Shown one piece after another: positions 31,125-38,076 of a DNA stretch of 41,382 nt. The notes under the pieces are model-generated. The model had not been told where the DNA came from. It did not search any database and was given only the letters and a program-made list of their open reading frames with translations. Positions within the stretch are counted from its first letter, which is position 1. The number at the start of each line of letters is the position of its first letter. This stretch comes from a virus, in the IMG/VR virus record IMGVR_UViG_3300036985_002084, positions 1 to 41,382 of that record. One strand, written 5' to 3'. Made by a program: the position numbers and the translations under genes.

Positions 31125-32007
31125 CTAGTATGCGCTCCCCTATATGGCGGACGACCGGCACGGTCATCCCATTCATTCTGAATTGCTCTGTTCGGGACAG
31201 GCCCAGACCGTCAAAGTGTTTGTCATCAATACCCTGCAGCCGCAAGCGTTCGTGCGGCATGACGCGGCGCAGGGTGCCGTCTGCGTGAAGGACGACGTCG
31301 GTAAAGCTTTTGTAGTCCCGCTTGGTCAGCGTGCTGCTCAATCCGCGCACCGCAAATTCGTCAGTGCGCTGGCGAGTGAAGAAGGCAACGCCTTGCCCCC
31401 CGCCTTTTCCGAGCGACGTACAATCGTCTTGCAGTTCGCGGTCGTAAGCTTTGAGCCGTCTGGCGGTGTCTGATCCACTACGTTCCGCAAACTGGAAAAG
31501 GTCGGTTCCGGTGGGGATGCCGTCACGCGCGGCCACAATGTAAATACGGCGTCGACGCTGTGGCACTCCGAAGTACTGGCTGTCGAGTTCCGACCAAGTC
31601 GCATCGTACCCGAGCTGGGCCAACTCGCCGAGGATACGGTCGAGGCCTCGTGCGCGAAGGGCAAATACGTTTTCCACGATTGCGAAGCGTGGTCGTAGCT
31701 CCGCGATACACTGCCGGTAGTATTCCCAAAGCCCTGATCTTTCACCGTCTAATCCTTTCTTTGTGCTACTGCCGATGCTTATATCTTGGCAAGGGAAGCC
31801 GCCTGTAAGTACGTCCACGCCAGCCAGTTCGGAAAACGGAACCGAGCGAACGTCATTGTGTATAGGCACGGTCGACCAGTGCTTGGCCAGTACCTTCTGG
31901 CAGGCCTTGTCCTGCTCGCAGAACGCCACCGTCTTAAATCCGCCGGTCTGCTCCAACCCAAGGGTGAAACCGCCAATCCCACTAAATAAGTCTAGTACAG
32001 TCAGCAT
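31111..32007 (-). CDS. Orphan C5-cytosine DNA methyltransferase
   Basis: 298 residues, ATG 32007 with AAGGAG six bases upstream. Motifs: DLFSGIGGFTLGLE (motif I), GGFPCQDIS (motif IV, nucleophile Cys73), ENV (112-114, motif VI), PQRRRRIYIVA (motif VIII) and NGMTVPVVRHIG (motif X). In motif X the usual GNS reads MNG. It transfers a methyl group to cytosine C5 in a short DNA target; the specificity region lies about 165-245. No restriction enzyme gene is next to it, so it probably protects phage DNA from host restriction or alters gene control. It overlaps the CmoA-like gene by 14 bases. Confidence 0.9.
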   Translation of the reverse strand: MLTVLDLFSGIGGFTLGLEQTGGFKTVAFCEQDKACQKVLAKHWSTVPIHNDVRSVPFSELAGVDVLTGGFPCQDISIGSSTKKGLDGERSGLWEYYRQCIAELRPRFAIVENVFALRARGLDRILGELAQLGYDATWSELDSQYFGVPQRRRRIYIVAARDGIPTGTDLFQFAERSGSDTARRLKAYDRELQDDCTSLGKGGGQGVAFFTRQRTDEFAVRGLSSTLTKRDYKSFTDVVLHADGTLRRVMPHERLRLQGIDDKHFDGLGLSRTEQFRMNGMTVPVVRHIGERILDELV

Positions 32008-32008
32008 A

Positions 32009-33979
32009 TCACTCCTTTCGGTAGCGCAGGCCCTCGAAGCCCGCAGCCGATAGTGGCAGGCCTATCGACCAGCTCGGGTTCGTTGACATCATTGTCGCCA
32101 GCACGTCGGCCTCATATCCATTGTGGTTGGGCACCTCGCACACAAGCTCGTCGTGCACGCGCAGGACGACTGGATAGTCGTTCTCCTCGGCGCGGCGCAT
32201 GCCCGTCATGAACACGTCGCGCGCCACGGCCTGAACGATGTTCTCGACCAGCTTGCCGTAGTACGTCTCCTGCAGCTCCCACTTGCGCGTGAACTGGTTC
32301 AGGCCCTCGTACATAAGCTTGCCGCCCTCGTCGATGTGCATGTCGCGATAGCACAGGTAACGGCCAGACGGCAGGCGGCAGCGGACGTACCAGACGCCGT
32401 CGGGCCCCTGCATGCGGTCGAAGCGCGCCATGTTATCGCGTACGGCAAAGCTCTCGCCTTCCTCCCGCACGGCCGAGCGCGCCGCGCCCTCGATGTCGTA
32501 CCAGAAGCGCTTCGTCGCAGGGTGCGCCTTACGCCACGCATGCACGATGCCCATGATAGTCTCGTCGTCCATTGCGTCGAACACCGCGCCGCCCATCTTG
32601 CGGTACGCACCGAGCCCGCCGCCGTAGCCTCCTGCCAATTCAGGCACCTTGCCCTGCGTCTGACGCTCGGACTTCGTCACGTCGAATGGATCCTTGCCGA
32701 GGATGCGCCCAGCGGTGACCTTGTACAAGTCTGCGCCCTCGCCGCGATCATAGGCCTTGAAGGCCTCGATCTTCCACTCCTCGCCCGCCATCCACGCAAG
32801 GACGCGACCCTCGATGTTGGACAAGTCGGCAATGGCAAACTTCTTGCCCTTGGCCGCGACCAGACAACCGCGAACGGCAAAGGCGCAGCGCTCACTGACA
32901 TTATCGTAAATAAGGTCTTCGCAGTCCGTCTTGAACGCGACGATTGTCTGCTCCTGCGCCACGCCATCGAACCAGTCAGGCGAGCGGGGCAGGTTCTGCG
33001 GTTGAAAGATACGCCCCGCGTCACGGCCTGTACGAGCCGCGCCGCAGAATTGCATCGTGCCGCGCAAGCGACCGTCAGTCGAGGCTGCGTCCATCAGCGC
33101 GCCGTACTTGGCAGGCGACGTGGCCGAGGCCTGCTGCCGGATCTCAAGCAGCTCACGCGTCAGCGGATCTAGGTCACTTTTCATGAGGGTCTCGACGGTC
33201 GCCTTCGTCAGGTCTTCCAACTCAAGGCCGCGCACCGTGCGCAGGTACTGCAGAAGCTTCTCGCGCTGCGTCGTGTTCGGAACCGCGCCGCCCGTCAGAC
33301 TGGCAGCACGAGCGGCCAAAGATCCAGAAGCTCGTCGAAAAGCTCGGATTGCTGCCTTGGCGAGGTCAACATCGACGGCGATACCACGGTCGTTAATTCC
33401 TTGGTCAAGTCGCCAAAGGTGGCACTCACCATGTGTATAATTCCATCTTGGTAGGCGTCCGTGTATGTTTCGCATTGCGTCCACATCCAGCCGGGCGTAC
33501 TCGGTGAAATTCGACCAGTCATCTGCATGCGTCTCCGCCGTTGCCCGCCGTATTTTCCAGTTCCTTGGACACGGCTTCGTGAACAACTGTATCAGCTTTT
33601 TACCCGACTTGTCTTTCGCTTTATCGACTGGGACACCAAGAATGTCACACAGCGTCCCAAGAGACGCAGGAAGGCTGTGCGCAAGCGCCATGACCATAGT
33701 GTCCTCGATCTTGTCGAGGGGCACGTGCACGCCGCAGTGGCGCAGCACTGTGCGGTCGAATGCGCTGTTGTGGATGACGACCATGTCGGCACTGTCTATC
33801 AATGCCTGCAGGCGCTCGCGCCAGTCAGGGTGACCCTGCGTGCAGTCCCACACGTCGGTGGGCTGGTTGTCTACCGCGACCGCCACAAGCAGCACCTCGG
33901 CCTCTTCGGCGTAGCGGTGCGCGCCGTGCTTGATCGGCACGGTGCTGTATGTCTCAAGGTCAAGCCAGAGCGTGCTCAC
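32009..33979 (-). CDS. polA: Family A DNA polymerase with 3'-5' exonuclease domain
   Basis: 656 residues, GTG start overlapping the upstream stop. The exonuclease domain (1-175) has LWLDLETYS (Asp7, Glu9), VVIHNSAFD (about 67-75) and YARLDVDAM (about 161-169). The polymerase domain has ADLSNIEGR (Asp385, motif A), RQTQGKVPELAGGYGGG (Lys444, Leu448, Tyr452, motif B) and LRVHDELVCEV (His609-Asp610-Glu611, motif C). No 5'-3' exonuclease domain. It is the replicative polymerase of the phage. Leu448 aligns with residue 762 of E. coli Pol I. In published viral surveys the Leu form is linked with slower or temperate replication. Confidence 0.93.
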   Translation of the reverse strand: MSTLWLDLETYSTVPIKHGAHRYAEEAEVLLVAVAVDNQPTDVWDCTQGHPDWRERLQALIDSADMVVIHNSAFDRTVLRHCGVHVPLDKIEDTMVMALAHSLPASLGTLCDILGVPVDKAKDKSGKKLIQLFTKPCPRNWKIRRATAETHADDWSNFTEYARLDVDAMRNIHGRLPRWNYTHGECHLWRLDQGINDRGIAVDVDLAKAAIRAFRRASGSLAARAASLTGGAVPNTTQREKLLQYLRTVRGLELEDLTKATVETLMKSDLDPLTRELLEIRQQASATSPAKYGALMDAASTDGRLRGTMQFCGAARTGRDAGRIFQPQNLPRSPDWFDGVAQEQTIVAFKTDCEDLIYDNVSERCAFAVRGCLVAAKGKKFAIADLSNIEGRVLAWMAGEEWKIEAFKAYDRGEGADLYKVTAGRILGKDPFDVTKSERQTQGKVPELAGGYGGGLGAYRKMGGAVFDAMDDETIMGIVHAWRKAHPATKRFWYDIEGAARSAVREEGESFAVRDNMARFDRMQGPDGVWYVRCRLPSGRYLCYRDMHIDEGGKLMYEGLNQFTRKWELQETYYGKLVENIVQAVARDVFMTGMRRAEENDYPVVLRVHDELVCEVPNHNGYEADVLATMMSTNPSWSIGLPLSAAGFEGLRYRKE

Positions 33980-34647
33980 GAGGCACCCGATTGACCGTGT
34001 TCAAACCGTGCGCTGCGCGCAGCTTCAGCGGCGGCGACTATCTTGGGGTGGTCACCGCTGTAGCCTTTATCACCGTGGCCCAACAACCCCCATAAACCTA
34101 GTGCATGCGCTTCTTTCTCTGTGCGCTTGTGGCCACAGGTATCAACGCCGCAAACGCGCTCACCACGCCCATCAAACTCAATGCCAATCTTGTCGCACAG
34201 TGGGCACACGCAGAACAGGTACGGGCCGTCCATCTGGCCACCACGGCCCCCCTCGTCCCCATCTTCGCGGGGGTAGGTGTCTACCACCCACCACTGATCG
34301 CAGGCGCTTCCAGCGGCCATGTAGTGGTCGAAACTACCCATCACTACGTTGTGGTAAGGCTCGCCTGCGACAAGCAAACCACGCGCTTCGGTGGCCGCAC
34401 CAACGTAAGCCAGCTTGCGGTATGCGTCTGGGTCGTTGAAGTTGTCCGGCTTTACCTCGATCCAGTAATTTTGATCTGGCAAGAAGAAGTCCGGCAGATA
34501 ATAGCCGAGGCCATGCTCGGTCAGGTCAAACCCTTCAGGCTCAAACTGCCAACGCAGGCCAAGGTGATCGAAGAACACCGCCCAACGCGCCTCAAGGCGG
34601 CTGCGGAAGTGGTAACCTTTGTAACGTGTTTCGATTGCTTTAGTCAT
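33976..34647 (-). CDS. PD-(D/E)xK nuclease with C-terminal zinc ribbon
   Basis: 223 residues. I choose ATG 34647, with GGAGG 10-14 bases upstream; a longer frame exists but would run through the structured leader. The N-terminus (YKGYHFRSRLEARWAVFFD, Glu19; LPDFFLP, Asp53; WIEVKPD, Glu64-x-Lys66) forms a restriction-endonuclease-like site. Residues 148-171 (CPLCDKIG, then CGVDTC) form a four-Cys zinc ribbon. Likely a structure-specific nuclease acting on phage or host DNA. It is directly upstream of the polymerase (GTGA overlap) and behind an elaborate RNA leader. Confidence 0.8.
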   Translation of the reverse strand: MTKAIETRYKGYHFRSRLEARWAVFFDHLGLRWQFEPEGFDLTEHGLGYYLPDFFLPDQNYWIEVKPDNFNDPDAYRKLAYVGAATEARGLLVAGEPYHNVVMGSFDHYMAAGSACDQWWVVDTYPREDGDEGGRGGQMDGPYLFCVCPLCDKIGIEFDGRGERVCGVDTCGHKRTEKEAHALGLWGLLGHGDKGYSGDHPKIVAAAEAARSARFEHGQSGAS

Positions 34648-34774
34648 GCTGATACATCCTCCATTCTGGTGAGCCGCGCGCTCGTGTATCAGCAACGCAG
34701 GAGCACCCGCACCACGCGCGGCTCGCCAGAATAGAGGTGCGTTGGTCTAAGGGTGGATAGCAGACCAACGCACC
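34648..34774 (-). promoter_or_regulatory. Structured intergenic leader: hairpin plus two interleaved inverted repeats around the ribosome site
   Basis: Read on the - strand after the GapR stop. First comes a perfect 13-bp hairpin (34762-34774 with 34736-34748). Then arms A1 (34715-34732) and A2 (34663-34680) pair over 18 bases with one G:T wobble. Arm B1 (34685-34693, GCTGATACA) lies in the A loop and pairs with B2 (34648-34656, TGTATCAGC), which ends one base before the ATG. The ribosome site GGAGGA (34657-34662) lies between A2 and B2. The order A1-B1-A2-B2 is that of an H-type pseudoknot or of two competing folds. No T tract follows, so a simple terminator is unlikely. Confidence 0.65.
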
Positions 34775-34786
34775 AGTCTTATACAG

Positions 34787-35041
34787 TTAGAGCAGATCCA
34801 TGCCAAGAGCCTTTTTGTAGGTCTCTAATATGGCTTCCATTTCCGCACGGTCATCCGCTTCCATCTTCCGCAGGCGGACGATTTGTCGCATGATCTTCGG
34901 GTCAAAGCCGACGGCCTTGGCCTCACTGTAGACGTCCCGAATATCCTCCGAGACGCCTTTCTTTTCTTCCTCCAGACGCTCAACACGCTCGATCAAGAGG
35001 CGCAGTTGCTCTTCACTGGAGTTGTGACCGATTACGCTCAC
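34787..35041 (-). CDS. gapR: GapR-family (DUF2312) DNA-binding protein
   Basis: 84 residues matching the GapR pattern over nearly its full length: EQLRLLIERVERLEEEKKGV, SEDIRDVYSEAKAVGFDPKI, and MRQIVRLRKMEADDRAEMEA ending YKKALGM. GapR is a small helical clamp-like protein of Alphaproteobacteria that binds AT-rich, overtwisted DNA ahead of replication forks and helps topoisomerases. A phage copy could bind phage replication intermediates or compete with host GapR. The start overlaps the upstream SSB-like stop (ATGA). The Arg/Lys residues of the C-terminal helix pair (IVRLRKM) are kept. Confidence 0.92.
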   Translation of the reverse strand: MSVIGHNSSEEQLRLLIERVERLEEEKKGVSEDIRDVYSEAKAVGFDPKIMRQIVRLRKMEADDRAEMEAILETYKKALGMDLL

Positions 35042-35622
35042 AGGACGTCGTCTACGTCTGCCTTGGCCTTAGCGAAGGACGCAAACTCGTCCGCCGATGC
35101 CGCGCCCGAACCGCCGCCGAAGCTTTGGCCTTCGCCGGTCAGCATGACGCCGCGCAGCGAACAGTTGATGCGACGGCCCCACTTGTTGTCCTGCGCCCAG
35201 ACTTCGATGGAAGCGTTCACAACCGCGCCGCTAAACGCCTTGCGGGTGATCTCGGCCTTGCCAACGACGGGTTCGCCGTACTGGTCGTACACGGACGGTT
35301 GAACCGTCGCGTTACGGGTGCCGAGGTAGAACGTCTTTTCAAAGCCAGCGTAAGGCTCGCCAGTCTTATTCGACCGGTACTCGCGACGTGTGTACGCAAC
35401 CTTGCCGTCCTCGACAAGCTTGGCCAGTACAGTGTCGGCCTTGTCCTTCCACGCCTCTTTCGCCTCGGCCGTGATGGCCGCCTCGATAAGCTTGGAGTTT
35501 TCGGAGTTTGGCTCGATGGGGAACTTGGCACCATATGCCGGTTCACCCTCGCCGAATGCCTGTGGTTCGCCCAGTGCGGGGAAGGCAAGCGTTACGTTTT
35601 TGAGCAGTACTTGAGTAGCCAT
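35038..35622 (-). CDS. ssDNA-binding protein, DUF2815-like
   Basis: 194 residues. N-terminus VLLKNVTLAFPALGEPQAF, then YGAKFPIEPNSENSKLIEAA, a beta-rich core (KTFYLGTRNATVQPSVYDQY, GAVVNASIEVWAQDNKWGRR) and an acidic/Gly-rich tail (FGGGSGAASADEF ... DVDDVL) as in SSBs. This is the DUF2815/Enc34-type phage SSB that normally accompanies DUF2800. It coats single-stranded DNA in replication or recombination. Weak ribosome site; the stop overlaps the GapR start. Intact. Confidence 0.88.
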   Translation of the reverse strand: MATQVLLKNVTLAFPALGEPQAFGEGEPAYGAKFPIEPNSENSKLIEAAITAEAKEAWKDKADTVLAKLVEDGKVAYTRREYRSNKTGEPYAGFEKTFYLGTRNATVQPSVYDQYGEPVVGKAEITRKAFSGAVVNASIEVWAQDNKWGRRINCSLRGVMLTGEGQSFGGGSGAASADEFASFAKAKADVDDVL

Positions 35623-35639
35623 TTTACATTATCCAATCT

Positions 35640-36836
35640 TCAGTTTGCAGTTAAGTCTCGGAAATCATCCAAGACAGGTTTTACGTCCATTGCTGAACGC
35701 TTATCGGTGGCGAGTGCCACTGATGGTTTGCCGTCGCTGCGGGTGATTAGCTGTTCAGCCTTCGCCCACCGCTTCGGATTTTCTTTCAAGAGCTTCTCGG
35801 CCTTCGTGGCGCTAATCAGCTTGAAGTCGTACATCTCCTCTTGACGCAGTCGGAAGCTCTTGAAGAGCTGCTCGACGGCACTCTCGTCGGACCACGCGCG
35901 GTTGCCCTTGCGCCCCTCGACAAGCTTGTACCCGTCAACGGTCTGGCCCGCAAGCAGTCTTCGCTCGACCTCGGCACGCACTGCCTTACACCAATCCTCG
36001 ACCAAGCCGACCTTCGACATGGCCATCGGCAGGTAGTTGTCGCCTGTCTGGCTGTCGACCGTCTGCGGTACGAATTCGTCAATCGTAGCCGCGCCGAAGA
36101 CGATATCGGTGACTTCCGCACGCAAGGCTGAACACGTTGCCTTTGCCTTGCAGAAGCGGCACTGCTTCTCGCCGGGGTTGAACGTCGGTTCTTCCCAGCG
36201 GACCGTGTCTGCCGCATGGCGCGCAGTGTCACCAAAGGTAAGTAATTCACTTACCGGTATCTCCCACTCGCTGACGTGGTTCAGGCGGGGCATGTGGATG
36301 ACCATGCCGACGCGCTCGAAATCCGTTACAAGGCTGTACTCCTCCAGTGCGCCGAGGGCATATAGTTGGAGCTGCGGATTGTCGTCCGCGTCCACACGCA
36401 CGCCCATGCCGTACTTGAGGTCGATCACCTCAATCGTCTTGTTGGGTATGTCGATGATAACGACGTCGCTAGTGCCAGTGGCACCATCCTCGCCGGTGAT
36501 GTGCCCAATGCCAAGCTTGCACTCAACGTACAGGCTCTTGCCTTGCGCGCGGTCGCGAACGAGGCGAACGTAGTCGTCGACGTACTCGGCCATGTCCTTT
36601 GTAATTGGCCACAGCACGTCCTCGCCGTGATCATCAAAGGCAATCTTCTTGCCGACATAGTCACTGGCCTTGCTGCTCGGATCTTCAAGCACCATAGCCG
36701 CCAGCTCGTGCGCTGCGGTGCCCTCGCGGGCGTAGGCACTGCTGGTGTCGGGTATGTCTGCCTCAAGGGTGACGCTGCCGGGGCACGCCATCCAGCGATG
36801 GGCCCCCGACGGTGATAGCTTTGCGTGCAGCATCAT
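35640..36836 (-). CDS. DUF2800 Cas4/RecB-like exonuclease
   Basis: 398 residues; the first ATG overlaps the upstream stop (ATGA) and a second follows at once. Nuclease motifs: AAHELAAMV (His43), GTSDVVIID (Asp124), EVIDLKYG (Asp139-x-Lys141) and [11 protein letters not shown] (Gln155, Tyr159). Cys18 (ACPGS) together with Cys226, Cys229 and Cys235 ([10 protein letters not shown]) makes the four-Cys iron-sulfur site of the Cas4/AddB group. Expected role: exonuclease resecting DNA ends for single-strand annealing with the DUF2815 SSB just downstream. Length and motifs are normal. Confidence 0.9.
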   Translation of the reverse strand: MMLHAKLSPSGAHRWMACPGSVTLEADIPDTSSAYAREGTAAHELAAMVLEDPSSKASDYVGKKIAFDDHGEDVLWPITKDMAEYVDDYVRLVRDRAQGKSLYVECKLGIGHITGEDGATGTSDVVIIDIPNKTIEVIDLKYGMGVRVDADDNPQLQLYALGALEEYSLVTDFERVGMVIHMPRLNHVSEWEIPVSELLTFGDTARHAADTVRWEEPTFNPGEKQCRFCKAKATCSALRAEVTDIVFGAATIDEFVPQTVDSQTGDNYLPMAMSKVGLVEDWCKAVRAEVERRLLAGQTVDGYKLVEGRKGNRAWSDESAVEQLFKSFRLRQEEMYDFKLISATKAEKLLKENPKRWAKAEQLITRSDGKPSVALATDKRSAMDVKPVLDDFRDLTAN

Positions 36837-37231
36837 AGCTTATCCTGCAAGGCTGCGACCAACTCGGGCCAACGTGCGGGGTCGAGCTGCGACGCGCGGG
36901 CAACGCCGAACTGCGACAGGATCTCCTCGACGACTGGCTTGCCCTTCGTCTGCACCACGGCCAGCACGACTGGCGTCACGTCGGTTTCAAACGACAGCGT
37001 TTCAGAGACCGATGCCGCAGGGGCAGGGGTAGAAGAGGGTTCCGTCGTCGTTGGCTGGCTCTCGGTAGCCTCCGCAGCGGGCGCACTCTTGGGTGCGTTT
37101 CCCTCCGCCTCTGCCTTGGTAGCACCACGCGGAAACGTAGTAGGCGTTGTGCCCTGCAGGCTGGCACCAATGGCCAGCAGCTTATCGGCCAGCTCAAGAA
37201 TGCTGTTGCCTGTTACTTCAATCTTAATCAT
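36833..37231 (-). CDS. Hypothetical protein with Pro/Ala/Thr-rich linker
   Basis: 132 residues: an N-terminal strand-helix ([20 protein letters not shown]), a disordered linker about 30-75 ([20 protein letters not shown]), and a C-terminal helical domain ([20 protein letters not shown] then [20 protein letters not shown]). The C-terminal helical pattern is common in phage proteins beside SSB/recombinase genes, where it may bind partner proteins. Both ends overlap neighbouring genes, indicating co-translation with the DUF2800 exonuclease. Confidence 0.65.
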   Translation of the reverse strand: MIKIEVTGNSILELADKLLAIGASLQGTTPTTFPRGATKAEAEGNAPKSAPAAEATESQPTTTEPSSTPAPAASVSETLSFETDVTPVVLAVVQTKGKPVVEEILSQFGVARASQLDPARWPELVAALQDKL

Positions 37232-37526
37232 TTTTCTGCTCCTTCAGTTGTTCGATAGTTTCATCACGCGTATCAAGCATCAGTTCGAGTACGTCGATTT
37301 TCTGTTGCAGCTCGTATACCCTGTCGTCGAGGCGGTTGGCGTCGCGTTCAAAGTCGTCGGCGCGTTCCTGCAACTCGTCGATCTCCCGCGCGTTTTCGAA
37401 CTGCACTTCCTCCAGACGCTCGGCCAGCGCGACGGCCAGCTCCACGTTCGGGTTGTACTTCGCCTCTTCGATGAGCAGCTTGTCCTCATCGGTGCGATAA
37501 TAGCTGCGGTCTTTTAGAAGTTCCAC
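37224..37526 (-). CDS. Coiled-coil protein
   Basis: 100 residues, almost entirely charged helix with heptads (LAERLEEVQFENAREIDELQ, then DDRVYELQQKIDVLELMLDT). N-terminus MELLKDRSYYRTDEDKLLIE. Overlaps both neighbours by 8-13 bases. It probably dimerises; no catalytic motif. The partner may be one of the recombination proteins of the same unit. Confidence 0.7.
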   Translation of the reverse strand: MELLKDRSYYRTDEDKLLIEEAKYNPNVELAVALAERLEEVQFENAREIDELQERADDFERDANRLDDRVYELQQKIDVLELMLDTRDETIEQLKEQKND

Positions 37527-37693
37527 GGTTCTGCTCCTTGTTCCTTTGCAAGCTTGCGCGCCTCGCGCTTGCCTGACACGTTAAATGCAGCCACGTTGGA
37601 CCGACGTCCGTCCGTGATGCGGTTGATGTAGAGGGTTGGCGGGTAGCGCTTGCTACCCACCGTGTACTCTGCGGCCAAGATGCTGTCAGCCAT
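37514..37693 (-). CDS. 59-residue basic hypothetical protein
   Basis: ATG 37693 overlaps the previous stop (TAATG), and the stop lies 13 bases inside the next gene. Protein: MADSILAAEYTVGSKRYPPT, LYINRITDGRRSNVAAFNVS, GKREARKLAKEQGAEPWNF. It looks like a small beta-strand unit followed by a basic helix, possibly DNA-binding. The family is not recognised, but it is plainly a real gene by coupling and composition. Confidence 0.7.
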   Translation of the reverse strand: MADSILAAEYTVGSKRYPPTLYINRITDGRRSNVAAFNVSGKREARKLAKEQGAEPWNF

Positions 37694-38001
37694 TATGCTT
37701 TCCTCGCTACGATTTTAACTACAGTGTAGCCCTTGGCTACCTTTTGGTTCTTGCTGAACCAGCGACCGTCAACGCCCAGCTCGCGAAGCTTGGCTTCGGC
37801 GGCCTTGGCGTCGAGCGACTGGCGCTCGGCGACCACGGATACCGTGGCGCGGAACGTGTCACCTTCGTGGGCACCTGCGCCGAGATCTTTGATCTCTTCA
37901 AGAAGGAAGGCTTCAACCTCCTTCAAGCGGGCGATCTCGGCCTTGATGTCACCAAGCCGGTCGACTGGGTGAATGTTACTGATGGTTGCTAATACGGTCA
38001 T
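37693..38001 (-). CDS. Recombination-associated hypothetical protein, first gene after promoter B
   Basis: 102 residues from ATG 38001, with AAGGAG eight bases upstream; an earlier in-frame ATG would lie inside the promoter leader. Helical N-terminus (VDRLGDIKAEIARLKEVEAF then LLEEIKDLGAGAHEGDTFRA), beta middle (TVSVVAERQSLDAKAAEAKL), and a C-terminal strand (KGYTVVKIVARKA). The plan, coiled coil followed by 'GxxFRATVS...LD...' pattern, is common in small phage proteins beside recombinases, role unknown. It opens the large early unit that runs through SSB, nucleases and polymerase. Confidence 0.65.
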   Translation of the reverse strand: MTVLATISNIHPVDRLGDIKAEIARLKEVEAFLLEEIKDLGAGAHEGDTFRATVSVVAERQSLDAKAAEAKLRELGVDGRWFSKNQKVAKGYTVVKIVARKA

Positions 38002-38030
38002 ATCGGGTACTCCTTGTTGCTGAGAACCCC

Positions 38031-38059
38031 CGTATGAACCATGCAAATGCGTATTGCAA
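38031..38059 (-). promoter_or_regulatory. Early promoter B
   Basis: TTGCAA (38054-38059) and CATACG (38031-38036) are separated by 17 bases. The -10 is weaker than in promoter A but sits at the same place in the same conserved leader (TTGCAATA, five bases, TTGCA, GGGGG, TCAGCAAC, AAGGAGTAC). It lies in the 75-base gap between the primase-helicase stop and the gene at 38001. Confidence 0.6.
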
Positions 38060-38076
38060 CACTTATTTGCATTATT

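Noticed and set aside
32123-33172. Long + strand open frame (349 codons) opposite the DNA polymerase
   Set aside because: Shadow of the polymerase gene, whose motifs are all intact; translation is His/Arg/Ala-rich with no recognisable domain.
34736-34774. 13-bp hairpin as a simple intrinsic terminator after GapR
   Set aside because: No T tract follows on the - strand and a gene with a clear ribosome site lies downstream; I treat it as part of the leader.
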